This document shows positions 16,826-25,400 of a stretch of DNA of 64,000 bases, in pieces. The stretch's first letter is position 1. Each line of letters opens with the position of its first letter. The stretch comes from Streptomyces xylophagus. Lineage in GTDB: Bacteria > Actinomycetota > Actinomycetes > Streptomycetales > Streptomycetaceae. The notes under the pieces were generated by a model that was given only the letters and a program-made list of their open reading frames with translations, was not told the DNA's origin and did not search any database. The translations under genes were made by a program, and so were the position numbers. The stretch lies in assembly GCF_000716435.1 (NCBI RefSeq), contig NZ_JNWO01000013.1, positions 186,001 to 250,000 of the forward strand, given 5' to 3'.

Positions 16826-17344
16826 CTAACCAGTGGCACAGGTGCCGCTGTCGCAGCCCGGCGCGGTGTAGGTCCACCCCTGGTGCGGGTCGTACGACCA
16901 CCCGTCGCCCCGCCGGTACACCCGCCCGCCCCACTGCCGGGCGTTCGCCTGTCCGGCGCCCCACTGCGCCCCGCGCCACCTCGCGGCGGCGAGCACGGCG
17001 CCCCTGGCGATCCTGGCCCCGGCCGGGGTGCTCAACCGGTGGGCCAGCGGCCGGTGTTCGCGCAGGGCCCACAGGGTGACGATCCAGGCGGCGGCGCCCT
17101 GGTAGACCTGCCCCGAGTCGCCGACGACGGTGATCTCGTCGAGGGTGGCGCGATGGTCGAGCGCGGGGAAGCGCTGCCGCGCCTCTTCGGAGGACGCCGG
17201 TACGAACTCCAGCGGCACCAACTGCGACTGCCGTACGAGCCAGTCGCGCAGGAAGGTGCACAGGGAGCAGTCGGCGTCGTACAGGACGGTGAGCCGGCGG
17301 ACCGGGGTGGCCCGGTCCGCCGGGACGGCTGCCACCGTGCTCAC
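16826..17344 (-). CDS. DCC-family thiol-disulfide oxidoreductase-like protein (DUF393)
   Basis: The product has 172 residues. The defining DxxCxxC motif is LYDADCSLCTFLRDW near residue 22, followed by the family's LVPLEFVPASSE stretch and an Ala-rich helix with WIVTLWALREHRP. The C-terminus adds an aromatic, Cys-containing tail (APGCDSGTCATG). Members are thought to be thioredoxin-fold redox proteins, but partners are mostly unknown. The GTG start overlaps the stop of the upstream membrane gene by 4 nt (GTGA), so the two are translationally coupled. Confidence 0.85.
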   Translation of the reverse strand: MSTVAAVPADRATPVRRLTVLYDADCSLCTFLRDWLVRQSQLVPLEFVPASSEEARQRFPALDHRATLDEITVVGDSGQVYQGAAAWIVTLWALREHRPLAHRLSTPAGARIARGAVLAAARWRGAQWGAGQANARQWGGRVYRRGDGWSYDPHQGWTYTAPGCDSGTCATG

Positions 17345-17736
17345 GCCCCGACCCAGTCCTGCGGCGCCACGGGCGGCACCTGCTCCCGCTCCATGACACC
17401 CCGCCGCCGGATCTTGTTGAGCACGTACACGTTGCCCAGGTGCATGACCCCGAGCACCAGCAGCACCACACCCACCTTGGTGGACAGGGCCTCGAAGATC
17501 CCCCGGGTGTCGTCGATGGTTCCGTCCCCGCTGAGGTAGAGCGCGACGAACCCGAGGTTCACGAGGTAGAACCCCACCACCAGCAGGTGGTTCACGGCCT
17601 CGGCGAGCTTCTCGTTCCCCCGCAGCACGTCCGCGAGGAAGATCCGCCCGTTGCGGCTGAGTGTCCGTGCCACCCAGATGGTGAGCCCGATGCTGACGAT
17701 CAGGTAGATGACGTAGGCGACGACCGTGAGGTCCAT
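17341..17736 (-). CDS. Integral membrane protein, first gene of TetR operon
   Basis: The 131-residue protein has three membrane segments: LTVVAYVIYLIVSIGLTIWVA, HLLVVGFYLVNLGFVALYL and VGVVLLVLGVMHLGNVYVL. A short cytoplasmic tail ends VPPVAPQDWVGA. It begins at ATG 17736 with a GGGGGAGG ribosome site. It is directly downstream of the twin palindromes and cotranscribed with the DCC and TetR genes. No known domain was recognised. Pairing with a DCC redox protein suggests a membrane redox or electron-carrier role, which is only an inference. Confidence 0.8.
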   Translation of the reverse strand: MDLTVVAYVIYLIVSIGLTIWVARTLSRNGRIFLADVLRGNEKLAEAVNHLLVVGFYLVNLGFVALYLSGDGTIDDTRGIFEALSTKVGVVLLVLGVMHLGNVYVLNKIRRRGVMEREQVPPVAPQDWVGA

Positions 17737-17750
17737 GCGCCTCCCCCTTC

Positions 17751-17764
17751 TTGAACGCGTTCAA
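17751..17764. promoter_or_regulatory. TetR operator, proximal copy
   Basis: TTGAACGCGTTCAA is a perfect 14-bp palindrome, 14 bp upstream of the ATG at 17736. An identical copy lies at 17797. It shares the GAACGCGTTC core with the Rex operator but lacks the TGTG...CACA flanks, and no Rex target is here. Binding by the operon's own TetR protein is the simplest reading. Confidence 0.75.
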
Positions 17765-17796
17765 AAACGCTGACAGGGAAAACTGTAGGGCTGTTT

Positions 17797-17810
17797 TTGA
17801 ACGCGTTCAA
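17797..17810. promoter_or_regulatory. TetR operator, distal copy
   Basis: This is the second identical TTGAACGCGTTCAA palindrome, 46 bp from the first (about 4.4 helical turns). Together they bracket the space where the operon promoter must lie. It sits between the VOC gene's stop (17833) and the operon. Confidence 0.75.
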
Positions 17811-17832
17811 CTCGCCTGTGCTGGGACCTGCG

Positions 17833-18243
17833 TCACACCCGTCGCGCCAGCTCCGGCCGCTTCGAGTAGTCCGTGAACCCGATGACGTTCCCCCAGGGAT
17901 CGGCGATCTCGACGGTCCACCCGGTGGCCACGGAGAAGGGCGCGTCGAGCAGCGCGATTCCGGCGGCCCCGAGTCGCTGCGCGGCCTTCCGCGCGTCCGG
18001 GACCTCCAACCACACGCGCGGCGAGGGCCACGGCGGCGGCCGGTGCCCGAGTCCCTCCTCCTGTCGCAGCAGCACCCCGGGCGTCTCGCCGCCGACCTTG
18101 AGGATCGCGATCCCGGCCTCGTCGAGCCGGAACCCGACGGTGAATCCGGCACGTTCGTAGAAGGGGACGGCCTCGGCGAGGTCTCCGACGGGGAGGAGGA
18201 CGTTGTCGAAGCCGAGCAGTTCGTACGACTCTTCATCTGACAT
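17833..18243 (-). CDS. VOC (glyoxalase/bleomycin-resistance fold) family protein
   Basis: The 136-residue protein contains two beta-alpha-beta-beta-beta units. The first is FDNVLLPVGDLAEAVPFYER..GF, the second PRVWLEVPDARKAAQRLGAAGI then GWTVEIADPWGNVIGFTDYS. This is the usual size for a single-chain VOC protein. Candidate metal ligands include the Glu in TVEIADPWGN. Members range from glyoxalases and dioxygenases to antibiotic-binding proteins, so substrate cannot be given. It is upstream of, and on the same strand as, the TetR operon, with the operators between. Confidence 0.85.
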   Translation of the reverse strand: MSDEESYELLGFDNVLLPVGDLAEAVPFYERAGFTVGFRLDEAGIAILKVGGETPGVLLRQEEGLGHRPPPWPSPRVWLEVPDARKAAQRLGAAGIALLDAPFSVATGWTVEIADPWGNVIGFTDYSKRPELARRV

Positions 18244-18281
18244 ACCGTCAGGTTAGGGCGATGATAGGCGCGGGCCCGGGA

Positions 18282-18309
18282 TTGTTGCGCACAGGCGCGT
18301 TCGCATAAT
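18282..18309 (+). promoter_or_regulatory. Sigma-70-type promoter of the methyltransferase gene
   Basis: TTGTTG (18282-18287), 16 nt, CATAAT (18304-18309). The -10 ends 9 nt before the ATG at 18319, so the mRNA would be leaderless or have only a few leader bases. The sequence is AT-richer than its surroundings. Confidence 0.55.
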
Positions 18310-18318
18310 CTCGCGGAC

Positions 18319-19041
18319 ATGTCAGATGCAGAGGTGTTCGCGGGAGTCCGACTGCTCGGCCCGCCGGAGGCCGACGGCGAGTACATCGCGCTGAGCGACG
18401 ACGAGACGGTGCACCTGCACGAGTACACCCGGATCTACGCCGTCCCCGGCCTCTACGAACACGTCGTCCAGGACCTGCTGCGGTGCACCTCACCGGAGGT
18501 CGCCGCCGCGGGCTTCCTGCGCGCGGCCGAGCGCCTCGGCCTGGACCCGGCCTCGCTGACCGTCCTCGACGTCGGCTCCGGCACGGGCCTGGTCGGCGAA
18601 CTGGTGCGCGGCGGTGGCGTCGCCCGGGTCGTCGGGGTCGACGCGCTGCCGGCGGCGCGCGCGGCGGCCCTGCGCGACCGGCCGGGCGTCTACGCCGACT
18701 ACGTGGTCGGCGACTTCCTGCGCGACGACGACGCACTCCGGGAGGCGCTGCGCCCGTACCCGCTCGGGGGACTGGTGTCGGCCGGGGCGTTCGGCGGCAC
18801 GCACGCCACACCGCGAGCGCTCGAGAACGCGCTCGCGCTGCTGCCGCCCGGCGCGCCCGTCGCCTTCACGATCGACGAGCGGTGGATGGACGTGTCGGAT
18901 CCGGAGGGGTTCGGGGCGGCGGTCGAGCGGTTGGTGACCGACGGGGACCTCGTGGTGCTGGAACGCACACGGTTCCAGCACCGGGTGACGACGTCGGGGG
19001 AGCCGATCTTCTATCAGCTGGTCGTGGGCCGGACCGGGTGA
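18319..19041 (+). CDS. SAM-dependent class I methyltransferase
   Basis: The product has 240 residues. Motif I is TVLDVGSGTGLVGELVRGGG (about 79-98), with the acidic residue after strand 2 in VVGVDALPAA. A DERWMD loop and the C-terminal beta hairpin (FQHRVTTSGEPIFYQLVVG) complete the Rossmann methyltransferase fold. The substrate is unknown. The first 75 residues hold an Asp/Glu-rich lid (EADGEYIALSDDETVHLHEY). Its 3' end overlaps the convergent LAL regulator gene by 28 bp. Confidence 0.88.
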   Translation: MSDAEVFAGVRLLGPPEADGEYIALSDDETVHLHEYTRIYAVPGLYEHVVQDLLRCTSPEVAAAGFLRAAERLGLDPASLTVLDVGSGTGLVGELVRGGGVARVVGVDALPAARAAALRDRPGVYADYVVGDFLRDDDALREALRPYPLGGLVSAGAFGGTHATPRALENALALLPPGAPVAFTIDERWMDVSDPEGFGAAVERLVTDGDLVVLERTRFQHRVTTSGEPIFYQLVVGRTG

Positions 19042-21785
19042 GGTGCCGGGGATGCCGGCAGTTTGTCCAGAAGGCCCATGCGTGAGGTGATCCCCAGCTT
19101 GGTGTAGGCGTGGCTGAGATGGAACTCGACCGTCTTGACGCTGAGCACCAGGTGGCGGGCGATCTGGCGGTTGGTCAGTCCGGACGTGGCCAGGCGGGCG
19201 ATCGCCAGTTCCTGCGGGGTGAGAGGGGAGTCGGGCACGATCGCCCCGACGCTGGCGGCCAGTTCACGCTCGCAGTGGGCCGCGCTGGGAGCGGCGCCCA
19301 GCTCGGTGAAGACGCGCAGGGCCCGGCGCAGCTGCCCGGCGGCGTCGGTCCGCCTGCCCGCGCGGCGCAGGAACGCACCGTAGGCGAGGTGGACACGGGC
19401 CCGGCCGAAGGGGTCCGGCACCTGTTCCGCGTGGCCGAGTGCCGTGCGGAACGACCACTCCGCCTCGGTCGGCGACCGGCGCGCCGCCAGCAGGGTGCCG
19501 CGCGCCCGGGCCGCCGCCGCCAGCCGGGAATGCCGGCCCCGGTGGGCGGCGGGTGCGTCCAGGCCGTCCAGGATCCGCTCGGCCTGCCGGTGTTCCCCGA
19601 GCGCGGTCAGTGCGTCCACCAGCAGATCACGCCAGGGCGCCACGGGCGTCTCCGCCACCGACTCCCGCTCCAGCAGGGGCAGCAGCGCACTCGCCACCTC
19701 GTCCTGCGCCCCCCGGGCCACGGCCAACTGGGCCTGAGCCCTGGCCACATGGGCGAAGCTCGACGCACCGCGACCGTGGCCGAGGCTGTCCCGGGCCCTC
19801 GCGAGGTACTCGGCGGCGCGCTCGGTCAGCCCCCGCAGAGCGAACGCCCCCGCGGCGTCCGCGTGAGCGATCGGCTCCAGCCAGGCGAGACCGCCGGCGG
19901 CAGCGGTCTGTGCCGCCGATTCGAGTTCCCGCAGGGCCACGTCCCAGTTCCCGAGGCGGAGTTCGGTCTCGCCCAGGAGGAGCTGGGCCGTCGCGCGCAG
20001 GGGCACCGGACCGCTCCGGCACAGCGGTGCCGCCGAGCGCAGATCCACCCGGCTGCCCTCCAGGTCGTCGGAGCCGAGTCGCAGCGCACTCCGGCCGAGC
20101 AGCAGGTCCACGTCGCAGGACTGGACGAGTACGGACTCCGGCAGCCCCGCCGCCTGTGCGATACCCTCCTCGGCGGCACCCGTCAGGCCCAGCGCGGCCA
20201 GGTGCGCGTAGCGCAGCATTCCGCAGGTGAACGGCACGGGCGGCAGGTTCGCGGCCCGCTCCGCCCAGCGCACGGCGGCCACCGCCTCGCCCTGCAGGAG
20301 ACAGACGTGGGCGAGCCGTTCCGTGATGCGCCGGGCCAGCGCCGGGTCCAGGACCGGGTCGCAGTGCAGCCACGCGTCGTCGAGGAGCAGCCGGGCGCTG
20401 GGTGTCTCGCCCCGGGCGAACGCCAGCCGGCCGTGGGCGTAGCGATGGACCGCCCGCGCGGTGTCGCCCGGCAGCGAACGCACCAGGACGACGGCCTCCT
20501 CCACCCGTCCGTCGCACAGCAGCGCGTCCGCCGCTTCCACGGTCAGCCGTTCCCGCTCGGGCCGGGTGGCCGCCATCCGGGAGGCGTACGCGGCCATCGA
20601 CGCCGCTCTGGACCAGTGGCCGGCGGCGGCCTGCCGGCGGGCGCCCGAGGCGAGGTCGGCGACCAGGGCCGGATCCGGGCTGCGTCCCGCGAGCACCTGG
20701 TGCCACGTCCGGCTGGCGGTGTCCTTGCTGGCCTGCACCGCCCTGGTGTGCAGCGCGGCCCGGCGGGCCGGCCCCAACTGGTGGTAGACGGCGGCCCGGA
20801 CCAACGGCTGCGGGAAGGCCAGCTCGGGCGGCCCGCCCGCCGGGCACTCCTGCAACAGCCCCTGTCCTACGGCCTGTTCGACGGCCGGCAGCGGGTTCTC
20901 CAGACCGGCGAGCTGTGCCACCCGGTGCAGCGGCGCGCACAGCCCGAGCACACTGACGGCGGCGACGAGGTCCCGGGCCGGAGGGTCGCAGCGCGCGAGG
21001 CGGTCCCGTACCAGCGACTGGTACGAACGCGGGGCGGGCAGCGGCGAGTCGGACGAGACCAGGACGTCCGGCGGCACCTCGCGGAGCAGCGCGCGCAGGT
21101 GCAGTGGATTGCCCCGGGTGTGGGCGTGCAGTCTGCCGACCGCGTGCGGCGGCAGGCCCGCGGGCAGCAGCCGACCGCACAGCGCGCCGGTCTGCTCGGC
21201 GGTCAGTCCGTCGAGAGTGAGGCGGAGGGTGTCGTCGTCCGCCAGCAACTTCCCCAACCCCTTGGGAAGTTGGGCCTCGGCGGGCCCGGGGACGGCCAGC
21301 ACGGTGAGGACCGGCTCGGCCTGCAGACGGCGCAGGACGAAGGTGAGGGCGTCCAGCGACGGGACGTCCGCCCAGTGGGCGTCGTCGATGACGAGCACGA
21401 CGGCGGTGTCCGCGGGGATGCGGCAGGCGAGGGACAGCAGCCGCGCCCCGGTCGGGCCGGGCTCGTCCTGCGGCTCCGGTACGTACTCGCCCACCCTTGT
21501 CTGGCTGAGGAGTTGGGTGAGTACGCCGTAGGCGAGTGCCGTCTCGTTCTCCGCTCCGCTGGCCTCCAGGACGTGTACCCGGTCCGCCGTGCGCAGGAAG
21601 CGGCGGACCAGGGCGGTCTTCCCGATGCCGGGCGGACCCTCGACGACCACCAGCCGCGAAGCGCCGGCGCGGGCCTCGCGCAGCCGGTTCTCCATCGCTC
21701 TGAGCTGCGGCCCCCGGCCGTGGAACGACAGTTCCCCGGCATCGGCGGATTGGTGCGCGTGGTACGGCAGTGCGTTCACCGGCAT
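19014..21785 (-). CDS. LAL-type (large ATP-binding) LuxR-family transcriptional regulator
   Basis: The product has 923 residues. The N-terminal AAA/STAND ATPase has Walker A VVEGPPGIGKTALVRRF (about 46-63) and Walker B AVVLVIDDAHWADVPS (about 130-145). A long helical TPR-like middle (about 350-850) follows, with many short degenerate repeats. The C-terminal LuxR HTH (about 855-915) reads LTPQELAIARLATSGLTNRQ and VKTVEFHLSHAYTKLGI. LAL proteins often control secondary metabolism or sugar use in actinomycetes. Here it lies 130 bp downstream of, and in the same direction as, the four-gene cluster at 21.9-27.9 kb. A short inverted repeat (TCAACG-N7-CGTTGA, 21853-21871) is in that gap. Confidence 0.92.
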   Translation of the reverse strand: MPVNALPYHAHQSADAGELSFHGRGPQLRAMENRLREARAGASRLVVVEGPPGIGKTALVRRFLRTADRVHVLEASGAENETALAYGVLTQLLSQTRVGEYVPEPQDEPGPTGARLLSLACRIPADTAVVLVIDDAHWADVPSLDALTFVLRRLQAEPVLTVLAVPGPAEAQLPKGLGKLLADDDTLRLTLDGLTAEQTGALCGRLLPAGLPPHAVGRLHAHTRGNPLHLRALLREVPPDVLVSSDSPLPAPRSYQSLVRDRLARCDPPARDLVAAVSVLGLCAPLHRVAQLAGLENPLPAVEQAVGQGLLQECPAGGPPELAFPQPLVRAAVYHQLGPARRAALHTRAVQASKDTASRTWHQVLAGRSPDPALVADLASGARRQAAAGHWSRAASMAAYASRMAATRPERERLTVEAADALLCDGRVEEAVVLVRSLPGDTARAVHRYAHGRLAFARGETPSARLLLDDAWLHCDPVLDPALARRITERLAHVCLLQGEAVAAVRWAERAANLPPVPFTCGMLRYAHLAALGLTGAAEEGIAQAAGLPESVLVQSCDVDLLLGRSALRLGSDDLEGSRVDLRSAAPLCRSGPVPLRATAQLLLGETELRLGNWDVALRELESAAQTAAAGGLAWLEPIAHADAAGAFALRGLTERAAEYLARARDSLGHGRGASSFAHVARAQAQLAVARGAQDEVASALLPLLERESVAETPVAPWRDLLVDALTALGEHRQAERILDGLDAPAAHRGRHSRLAAAARARGTLLAARRSPTEAEWSFRTALGHAEQVPDPFGRARVHLAYGAFLRRAGRRTDAAGQLRRALRVFTELGAAPSAAHCERELAASVGAIVPDSPLTPQELAIARLATSGLTNRQIARHLVLSVKTVEFHLSHAYTKLGITSRMGLLDKLPASPAPHPVRPTTS

Positions 21786-21915
21786 GTCGACGTCTACCCC
21801 CGTGGTGTCGTCGGTGTTCCCAGGGCCATGCTGGCCGCCCTGTCACGGGGGTTCAACGCGTGTGCCGTTGAGCGGTCCGGCCCGCCGGGGTGGAGGGGGC
21901 TCACCCCGGCAGGCC

Positions 21916-23463
21916 TCACCCCGCGAGGACCCGCACCGCGGGGACGGGCAGCGAGGCGAGCCTGCGCTGCACGAAGAAGGTGTTCTTGTTCTGGTTGAGA
22001 CCCGCCACCGGGCCGATCCACTGCCATCCCATCCCGGCGGCGTACTGCTCGGTGAAGCGCCGCCACTCGTCGGGGTTCGGGTACCTGCGGTTCGCGTCGT
22101 GGAAATAGACGTACGTGGAGCCGAACTCCGTGGCGTTGCCGACCGGGTTCGGGATCGCCCCGCCGAGCGCCCGTACGGCCACCGACCGCGCCGCGGCGGG
22201 CAGTTGGGCCCACGGCCGCTTCTGGAGGTCCAGGTAGGCGCGGCGCTGGCCGCGCGGGATGCCGGGCGGGGCGGGCGGTCCGAAGGTGCCGCCCGTGCGG
22301 ACGAAGTCGGGCCGGTCCATGTTCCGTCTGCTCGCACCCCAGCTCTTGAGGACCGGTTGCAGCGGGGTCGAGTAGGCCCGCAGAAAGGCGTTGAACGTGC
22401 GGTAGTAGGGGCGGGTGAGCAGCGCGTACCGGTTGAACATCGCCCAGATGACCGCATGGCTGTCGGCGTCGTCCCGGCCGCCCGACTCCCCGATGACGAA
22501 GCGCGCGGTCCACTCGACGTCCTCGTCGGTGAACCGGTAGGGCGCCTTGCCCTGGGCGCTCAGTACGCCGAAGCGCTCCGCTGGAAGCACGGCGACTACC
22601 CCGCGGGCCGGTGGGGGCTGGTCGCGCAGTTCCCCGCGCCCCTTACGGGGCGTGGTACCGCCCGGGACTTCCAGGACCGGGCCGGAACTCCGGCGGGCGG
22701 CAGCGGACGCCGCCGGCGGTGACGGGGGCGGTGGCGCGAAGCGCACGTGGAGATGGTCGTCGTGGTTCTTCAGAGGGCGTACGCCGCGCACCTCCGGGTC
22801 GTTGAAGAAGATCGCGTGGACCGGCAGCACGCCGTTGCTCCGCAGCAGGTCGACGAGTTCCTGCGTGAGCGCCCGGGAGTAGGAGGGGTGACGCCAGGTC
22901 GTCGGTCCCGGACGGCGGTCGGCCTTCACCGGGCGGATGTCCACGTCGAGCCCGAGCCGGTGCGAGACATGCCCGGGCAACGGGCCGCCGCCGTTGCGGC
23001 CGATGTCCCGGATGTCGAGCACGGGCCCCTGGGGATGCGCCCGGTGCCAGGCCGCCCCGACGGCCAGCAGGGCACGGGCGGTCTCCGGCCGCCCGAACCG
23101 GTACGCGGGCCGGCCCGTCGCCCGGACACCGAGTCCGTGCTCGGGGAGCTGATAGGCGATCGCGGGGTCCCTGGCCACTCCCGCGGCGGTGCGCAGCAGC
23201 GCCCAGGTGGCGGGCCCGACGATGCCGTCCGCCGGGGAAACGCCGTGCGCCGTCTGCCACTTCAAGGTCTCGGTGCCGAGCGCGGCCCAGTCCCAGTCCC
23301 TGCGGTGCCGGGTGAGTGCCCGCCGGACGGCCGGGAGGTGGGCCTCCCAGCCGAGCGAACGGGCGTAGGCGCGGTTGCGTGCGGTGGTGGTGCCCACGCG
23401 CCCGGTCCGGGCGACGGGCGTGAGCCCGGTCCCGTTCCGTCGGGCGGTCGGGGTCGTCGGCAT
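21916..23463 (-). CDS. Two-domain murein hydrolase: MepA-like endopeptidase plus SleB-like hydrolase domain
   Basis: The product has 515 residues from ATG 23463 (GGGGAGTGAGG upstream). Residues about 44-92 look like a peptidoglycan-binding domain (WQTAHGVSPADGIVGPATWA). Residues 145-242 match penicillin-insensitive murein endopeptidases (M74): GHVSHRLGLDVDIRP with His168 and Asp173, and DHLHVRF with His237/239, the expected zinc ligands. Residues 311-515 resemble cell-wall hydrolase SleB-type domains (VEWTARFVIGESGGRDD, HAVIWAMFNRYALL), with Glu in GES as candidate catalyst. No signal peptide is seen. The linker 270-285 (TTPRKGRGELRDQPPPARG) is encoded by a genome-wide repeat element. It is the last gene of the four-gene cluster, 4 nt after the previous gene. 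Confidence 0.75.
   Translation of the reverse strand: MPTTPTARRNGTGLTPVARTGRVGTTTARNRAYARSLGWEAHLPAVRRALTRHRRDWDWAALGTETLKWQTAHGVSPADGIVGPATWALLRTAAGVARDPAIAYQLPEHGLGVRATGRPAYRFGRPETARALLAVGAAWHRAHPQGPVLDIRDIGRNGGGPLPGHVSHRLGLDVDIRPVKADRRPGPTTWRHPSYSRALTQELVDLLRSNGVLPVHAIFFNDPEVRGVRPLKNHDDHLHVRFAPPPPSPPAASAAARRSSGPVLEVPGGTTPRKGRGELRDQPPPARGVVAVLPAERFGVLSAQGKAPYRFTDEDVEWTARFVIGESGGRDDADSHAVIWAMFNRYALLTRPYYRTFNAFLRAYSTPLQPVLKSWGASRRNMDRPDFVRTGGTFGPPAPPGIPRGQRRAYLDLQKRPWAQLPAAARSVAVRALGGAIPNPVGNATEFGSTYVYFHDANRRYPNPDEWRRFTEQYAAGMGWQWIGPVAGLNQNKNTFFVQRRLASLPVPAVRVLAG
22613..22652 (-). repeat. Interspersed GC-rich hairpin repeat, copy 1 (inside a coding sequence)
   Basis: On the plus strand this holds GGCTGGTCGCGCAGTTCCCC followed by GCGCCCCTTACGGGGCG, the latter a perfect 6-bp hairpin around a short loop. 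The same core occurs at 25461, 34535 and 42812. Here it lies in frame within the hydrolase gene and encodes most of the linker between its two catalytic domains. Confidence 0.85.
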
Positions 23464-23467
23464 GACC

Positions 23468-25390
23468 TCACTCCCCTTCCGGCCGGCCGCGCCGCGCCGC
23501 ACCCGATCGGCCCGGCGGCAGCCCGGCGGGCCGCCGCTCGGGCTGCCTGCCGCGCGACAGCTCCCGCGGTGCCCGGGCGGCCCGGGGCAGTTGCGCCCTG
23601 GACTCCGCCGGGTCCAGCCGACGGGTGTCCCGCTGCTGGGAGCCCGAGCCGACGGAGTGCCGGTCCTGCTGCTCCAGCAGCCTGCGCCGCAGATGGACGG
23701 CCGGCATGGTGGCGTCGATACGCGAGTCCGTACGGTCCAGACCGAGGTCCACCCCGGTCACCGAACGGTACGAGTGCAGGTACCCCTGGATCTCCGAGCG
23801 CCAGTAGCGGGCCCAGTTCGCCGCCTGCGTACGGTCGTTGACCGCGTTCCAGTTGCCGTAGCGGACCGACAGGAGCAGCTGCTCGCCGAACCGGCCGAGG
23901 TCGCGGAAGTGGATGACGGTGTCCGGGGTCCAGCCCTGGAGCCGCTTCATGGTGTCGACGCGGTCCATCCACTGCTCGGGGTAGGCGACCATCGTGCGGC
24001 CGGGCAGGAACTCCCGCATCTCCGGGCGGGCCATGATCCATTCCTCCATCAGCATCTCCTGACGGGCCGTCCAGGGCAGGTCGCCGTACTGGTTGTGCTG
24101 CCCCTCGGTCAGCAGCAGATGGACGTCCTTGAGCGCGTTGAGCACAGGGAAACCGTCCGCGATGATCGTGGTGTCGTCGTCGTCGCGGAAGAACACGGAC
24201 GTCAGACTCAGCAGGGTGTGGAAGGCCTCCAGGAAACGGGGACGGCTGTCCACCGGTCGCAACGGCGGTCCGCCGGGCGCCAGTTGGGTGATCCCGTACT
24301 GGTGGTCGTACTCGTAGGCCCGGCGCAGCGGCGACAGCCGGTTCTGCTCGTCCTGCACATAGCCCCACATCAGCTGGTTGAGGGCGCGCAGCGGATCGAT
24401 GTCGACGTGGGCCAGCGGGTCGTAGTCGCCGGGGCCGTGCAGGTTCTGGAAGCGCGCGGCGATCGCCTCCGTGGACTGGCCCAGCATGCCCTCCTCGTGC
24501 CAGTACGACCAGATCAGTTCGAGGAAGCAGGGGAAGGTCAGCTTGTCGCGCAGGATGCCGAAGGCCTCCACACCGAACTTGTCCGCCTCCGTGATCGCCA
24601 GCTCGCCCAGCTTCAGCCGGATCACCCCGAGGTAGGGCAGCAGCGCCAAGTCCTGCTCGTCCGGGCGGCGTTCACCCGAGGAGCGGGCCGAGATGTAGCG
24701 CAGCCAGCGCTGCTGGATGGCCCGCGCGAAGGCGTCGCCGTCCACGTCGCCCGACTCGCCGTAGCGGCGCCGCTCCTCCTCCAGGTCGACCCCGTCGAAC
24801 GGGGACGTCAGGTCGGCGCTGTCTACGTGGACCCCGCAGCGCACGAGGAGAAACACCTCGGTGGCGACCTTCAGCAGCCGGTACGCGTCCACGCCCGGGA
24901 ACGGCAGGGCGCGCGGCCCGATCTTCTTGCGCGGCTCGCTGGGGTCGGGCAGTCCGGTGCCGTTCATGAGCGGGTCGATGAACGCGGTGTACTCGTTGAA
25001 CGAGATCCGGTCGGTGGAGCGGCGGATCGCCGTCCACAGGGCCTGGTCGTCCGTCGGGTCCGAACCCGCCCTGCGCAGCTGGACGTTGATGCTGTCGCCG
25101 GCGGCGAACGGCCGCGCCTGGACGGTGAGGTCGGCCGTGCCCACGTCGTTCGCCGCGTTCTGGTTCTGGTGGTGGAACGTCACCCGGGCGGTGTAGGCGC
25201 CGGGCTGCTGGTCGTCCGACACGTCCCAGAGGGCGCGGGCGGGGTCGTGCGGGTCGCTCGGCAGCGGGCCGAAGCCGAGGACTTCCCAGCTGATGGTGGT
25301 CCCTTCCGGGGCCGGCTGGTCGGGTTTGGCGAACAGGGAGACGCGTCCGCCCTGTTGGATCTGTTGGGGCCGTACTTCGATCGTGGCCAT
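23468..25390 (-). CDS. Conserved 640-aa protein with N-terminal Ig-like domain, unknown function
   Basis: The start is ATG 25390 with GAGGAGG upstream. Residues 1-95 read like an Ig/PKD-type beta domain (MATIEVRPQQIQQGGRVSLF, GAYTARVTFHHQNQN). The central part (100-520) is mostly helical and rich in Trp/Tyr (SYWHEEGMLGQS, LNQLMWGYVQDEQN, WIMARPEMREFLPGRTMVAY), with no enzyme motif I know. The C-terminal 70 residues are Arg/Pro/Gln-rich and probably disordered. No signal peptide or TM segment. It lies between the HEVGH gene (10-bp gap) and the hydrolase gene (4-bp gap), so the genes are almost surely one operon. I do not recognise the family. Confidence 0.75.
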   Translation of the reverse strand: MATIEVRPQQIQQGGRVSLFAKPDQPAPEGTTISWEVLGFGPLPSDPHDPARALWDVSDDQQPGAYTARVTFHHQNQNAANDVGTADLTVQARPFAAGDSINVQLRRAGSDPTDDQALWTAIRRSTDRISFNEYTAFIDPLMNGTGLPDPSEPRKKIGPRALPFPGVDAYRLLKVATEVFLLVRCGVHVDSADLTSPFDGVDLEEERRRYGESGDVDGDAFARAIQQRWLRYISARSSGERRPDEQDLALLPYLGVIRLKLGELAITEADKFGVEAFGILRDKLTFPCFLELIWSYWHEEGMLGQSTEAIAARFQNLHGPGDYDPLAHVDIDPLRALNQLMWGYVQDEQNRLSPLRRAYEYDHQYGITQLAPGGPPLRPVDSRPRFLEAFHTLLSLTSVFFRDDDDTTIIADGFPVLNALKDVHLLLTEGQHNQYGDLPWTARQEMLMEEWIMARPEMREFLPGRTMVAYPEQWMDRVDTMKRLQGWTPDTVIHFRDLGRFGEQLLLSVRYGNWNAVNDRTQAANWARYWRSEIQGYLHSYRSVTGVDLGLDRTDSRIDATMPAVHLRRRLLEQQDRHSVGSGSQQRDTRRLDPAESRAQLPRAARAPRELSRGRQPERRPAGLPPGRSGAARRGRPEGE

Positions 25391-25400
25391 CACGGCCTCC

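Noticed and set aside
17751..17810. Rex (redox) operators
   Set aside because: The core GAACGCGTTC matches, but the TGTG/CACA flanks of Rex sites are missing, and the operon contains its own TetR gene. Not fully excluded.
18248..18811. 187-residue Arg/Pro-rich minus-strand frame over the methyltransferase start
   Set aside because: Composition is that of an antisense shadow in GC-rich DNA, and the plus-strand methyltransferase has clear motifs.
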